A program made the translations under genes and the position numbers. 17,457 bases of DNA from CAZBWP01 sp964630265 (GTDB taxonomy: Bacteria; Pseudomonadota; Alphaproteobacteria; Rhodospirillales; Defluviicoccaceae): assembly GCA_964630265.1 (NCBI GenBank), contig CAZVRW010000070.1, positions 1-17,457 of the forward strand, written 5' to 3'. Of this stretch, positions 15,747-17,457 are shown piece after piece. Numbering within the stretch: position 1 is the first letter of the stretch; each line of letters opens with the position of its first letter. Below the pieces are notes generated by a model. The model was given only the letters and a program-made list of their open reading frames with translations. It made no database searches and was not told the DNA's origin.

Positions 15747-17375
15747 TCAGAAGCTGGCCCATTGCCTCTTCCAGTCGCGCCGCGTCATGGTGATTCGGTC
15801 TTCGGTCGCTCCCTCGGGCAGACCGGCCGGCGCGTTGCGGCGCAGCAGGCTCCACAGCGAGGGGGTTCGTTCGATCTCGCCCAGGCCCCACGCGGTGAAC
15901 GTCGCGGCGTTGTAGACGTGCTCGGACAGCAACGGATTGGTCAGCGCCTGGGAGAACGCGTCCAGCGCCACCATGATGCCGATGAGGGTCGGCATCGGCG
16001 TGTTCGGATTGACGTCGTCGGCGAACAGCCCGACGTAGAACTCGAGCTTCGCCGGGCTCCCGTAGAGCGCCTTCAGGGCGGCCCGGCGATCGGGGTCGGC
16101 GGTGATCTGGGCGAAATCGTCGGCCGGCCGCATGCCGACGGCGACGCGGAAATCGTTGTACGGTGGCACCCGGTGGTTACGCCCCTGCACGATCGCCCGC
16201 AGTTCCACGTCCTCGAGAAACGCCGCGGTGTTGAACAGCCCGAGCGCGCCGGCATTCTGCCCGGCGACCGACAGCATGGCCCGGCCGACGCCGATCTCGG
16301 TCAGGAAGCGGTTGTCCCGGACCATCCGCTTCGCGTCGATGGTGGCGCCGTCCCAGACGACGGTCTCCGGGATCAGCGGGTGCCAACGATAGAGCAGGGC
16401 GAACTCGATGGTCATCCAGTTCGGCCGGTTCCAGGTCGCCGTCCAGGCGACCGACGGATCGGCTTTCAGTTTGAAGCACGCCGACGAAATGTGATTGATG
16501 TACTCCTCGATGACGATCTTGATGAACATCACCGTCACGATGTTGCGGGCGGTCTGGAACACCCGTTCGTCGTCCCACGCCGGATGCTGCAAGGCCAGTT
16601 CGCCGGCGAGGCGGTTGTGCTCTCTCAGCAGCAGGGTGTTGATCATGCAGACCTGGGGCGTGGCGTTGACCCGGTCGCCGCCGACCGCGAAGATCCGACG
16701 CTCATAGCCGTCGTCGGAACCGACCTTCAACCCGAGCGGCAGGTCGAGGACCGGGGTACCCCGCTCGTCGAGGAATTCGGCGCGGATCGTCTTGCCGTCG
16801 GGCTCGAAGAGAAACGTGGCGTATTCCTCGCCGTCGATGATCTGTGACTTGAGTTTGCCGCGCAGCTCCCGGTCCTCGCTGCGGGTGCGGAGCACGTCGG
16901 TTTGGGGGCGCGTTCGCCCGTAGAGCGTCGACAGGTCGATCTCGTGATTGGACGTCGTCCGTAGCCTGTCCGCCATGTCGGTGCGCAGGAATCCGTCCGT
17001 CAGATACTGCGCGAACACCGGGAACAGCAGGGTCGACTTGGGGCATTCCCGGGCGGTGTCCGGCGTGCGCCGGAACAGAGCGACCACGTCCTGCTCGGCG
17101 GGCAGGGCGGGATCGGCGGCGGCAGGCGGCAGATGCCGGGCAAAATAGCTGCGGTCGGTCAGCGACAGCCAGGACGTATAATCGGCGACGGTGCTCAGCG
17201 GATGCGGCCGGTTTCGCGTCACCTGCACCGCGGTGTTGATCAGGTACCGGTTGACGATCCTGGCGACCAACGGAACGGCCTCGACCAGCCGCCAGAACGG
17301 CTCGAAGTTCTGTAGCACGAAGGAGCGCATCCGTCGCTTCAGCCCGTCGCGGCTCTTGTCACGCCCCACAGCCAT
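15747..17375 (-). CDS. Cyclooxygenase-like haem peroxidase (animal haem peroxidase family)
   Basis: The 542-residue product resembles prostaglandin H synthase along most of its length. A COX-like amphipathic region (about 24-50, FWRLVEAVPLVARIVNRYLI) precedes QVTRNRPHP, whose Arg54 aligns with COX Arg120. YTSWLSLTDRSYFARHLPP matches the COX entry segment. FAQYLTDGFLRTD (121-133) aligns with COX FAQHFTHQFFKTD, giving Gln123 but Asp127 where COX has distal His207. NHEIDLSTLYG, LREHNRLA and FQTARNIV are conserved. LLYRWHPLIPE gives Tyr329 (COX Tyr385) and proximal haem His332 (His388). Ser475 aligns with Ser530 and Ala299 with Tyr355. No signal peptide is seen. ATG 17375 is fixed by AGGAGG five nt upstream. 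Fatty-acid oxygenation is plausible but inferred. Confidence 0.9.
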   Translation of the reverse strand: MAVGRDKSRDGLKRRMRSFVLQNFEPFWRLVEAVPLVARIVNRYLINTAVQVTRNRPHPLSTVADYTSWLSLTDRSYFARHLPPAAADPALPAEQDVVALFRRTPDTARECPKSTLLFPVFAQYLTDGFLRTDMADRLRTTSNHEIDLSTLYGRTRPQTDVLRTRSEDRELRGKLKSQIIDGEEYATFLFEPDGKTIRAEFLDERGTPVLDLPLGLKVGSDDGYERRIFAVGGDRVNATPQVCMINTLLLREHNRLAGELALQHPAWDDERVFQTARNIVTVMFIKIVIEEYINHISSACFKLKADPSVAWTATWNRPNWMTIEFALLYRWHPLIPETVVWDGATIDAKRMVRDNRFLTEIGVGRAMLSVAGQNAGALGLFNTAAFLEDVELRAIVQGRNHRVPPYNDFRVAVGMRPADDFAQITADPDRRAALKALYGSPAKLEFYVGLFADDVNPNTPMPTLIGIMVALDAFSQALTNPLLSEHVYNAATFTAWGLGEIERTPSLWSLLRRNAPAGLPEGATEDRITMTRRDWKRQWASF

Positions 17376-17380
17376 CCAGC

Positions 17381-17386
17381 CCTCCT
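17381..17386 (-). promoter_or_regulatory. Shine-Dalgarno site deciding the start of the peroxidase gene
   Basis: AGGAGG on the minus strand, five nt before ATG 17375. It argues against the in-frame GTG at 17420, which has no ribosome site. Confidence 0.75.
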
Positions 17387-17457
17387 GTCCCTCCGGAAGC
17401 TTAGCAAAGGTGTCCCCCACTTCGCGGGAGGTTTAATCTCGGCCGGGAGAGCTCTAA

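Noticed and set aside
17376..17420. GTG 17420 as the start of the peroxidase gene
   Set aside because: It has no ribosome site, whereas ATG 17375 has AGGAGG five nt upstream.

Overview
The window looks like high-GC alphaproteobacterial chromosome. The strongest evidence is a circularly permuted two-piece tmRNA gene (ssrA, about 10817-11104), sitting just upstream of an alphaproteobacterial-type sspB. The class I fumarase, the flavin-dependent thymidylate synthase ThyX and the hflK-hflC-DUF2065-Deg protease cluster fit the same picture. A Rhodospirillales-like organism is a guess; no 16S rRNA is present.

Layout: (1) 3-785, the 3' part of cysS, cut by the window edge. (2) 796-3034, minus strand: a small C-terminally anchored membrane protein, a possible 47-codon ORF, an exported DsrE-family protein and a DUF1015 protein. 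(3) 3078-4445, minus: a TrpB2-type tryptophan synthase beta chain, 43 nt upstream of the DUF1015 gene and probably co-transcribed with it. (4) 4567-8352, minus: hflK, hflC (ATGA overlap), a DUF2065/YjeT-like small membrane protein and a periplasmic Deg/Do protease, a membrane protein quality-control cluster. (5) 8534-9667, plus: the Mrp/ApbC iron-sulfur carrier ATPase, divergent from hflK. (6) 9729-10673, minus: thyX. (7) 10781-13359, plus: ssrA promoter, permuted ssrA, sspB and class I fumarase. (8) 13465-14133, plus: a TEX30/KANL3-like alpha/beta hydrolase, preceded by a long RNA hairpin that begins at the fumarase stop. (9) 14339-15529, plus: an acyltransferase-3 (OpgC-like) membrane protein of clearly lower GC, probably acquired. 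(10) 15747-17375, minus: a cyclooxygenase-like haem peroxidase.

Functional links: the ssrA tag (ANDNEAFALAA) and its ClpX adaptor SspB are adjacent, so the tagging RNA and the tag-delivery factor are neighbours. HflKC regulates membrane proteolysis by FtsH in well-studied relatives, and the Deg protease acts on the periplasmic side. TrpB2 enzymes have been reported to use O-phosphoserine, and DUF1015 is a candidate free-serine kinase family (from memory, unverified), so the TrpB2-DUF1015 pair could form a phosphoserine-to-tryptophan route.

The items most worth a second look are the bacterial cyclooxygenase homologue whose distal haem histidine appears to be aspartate, the TrpB2-DUF1015 pair, the permuted ssrA/sspB locus, and the 20-bp hairpin after the fumarase gene whose three imperfect positions are all G-U pairs.
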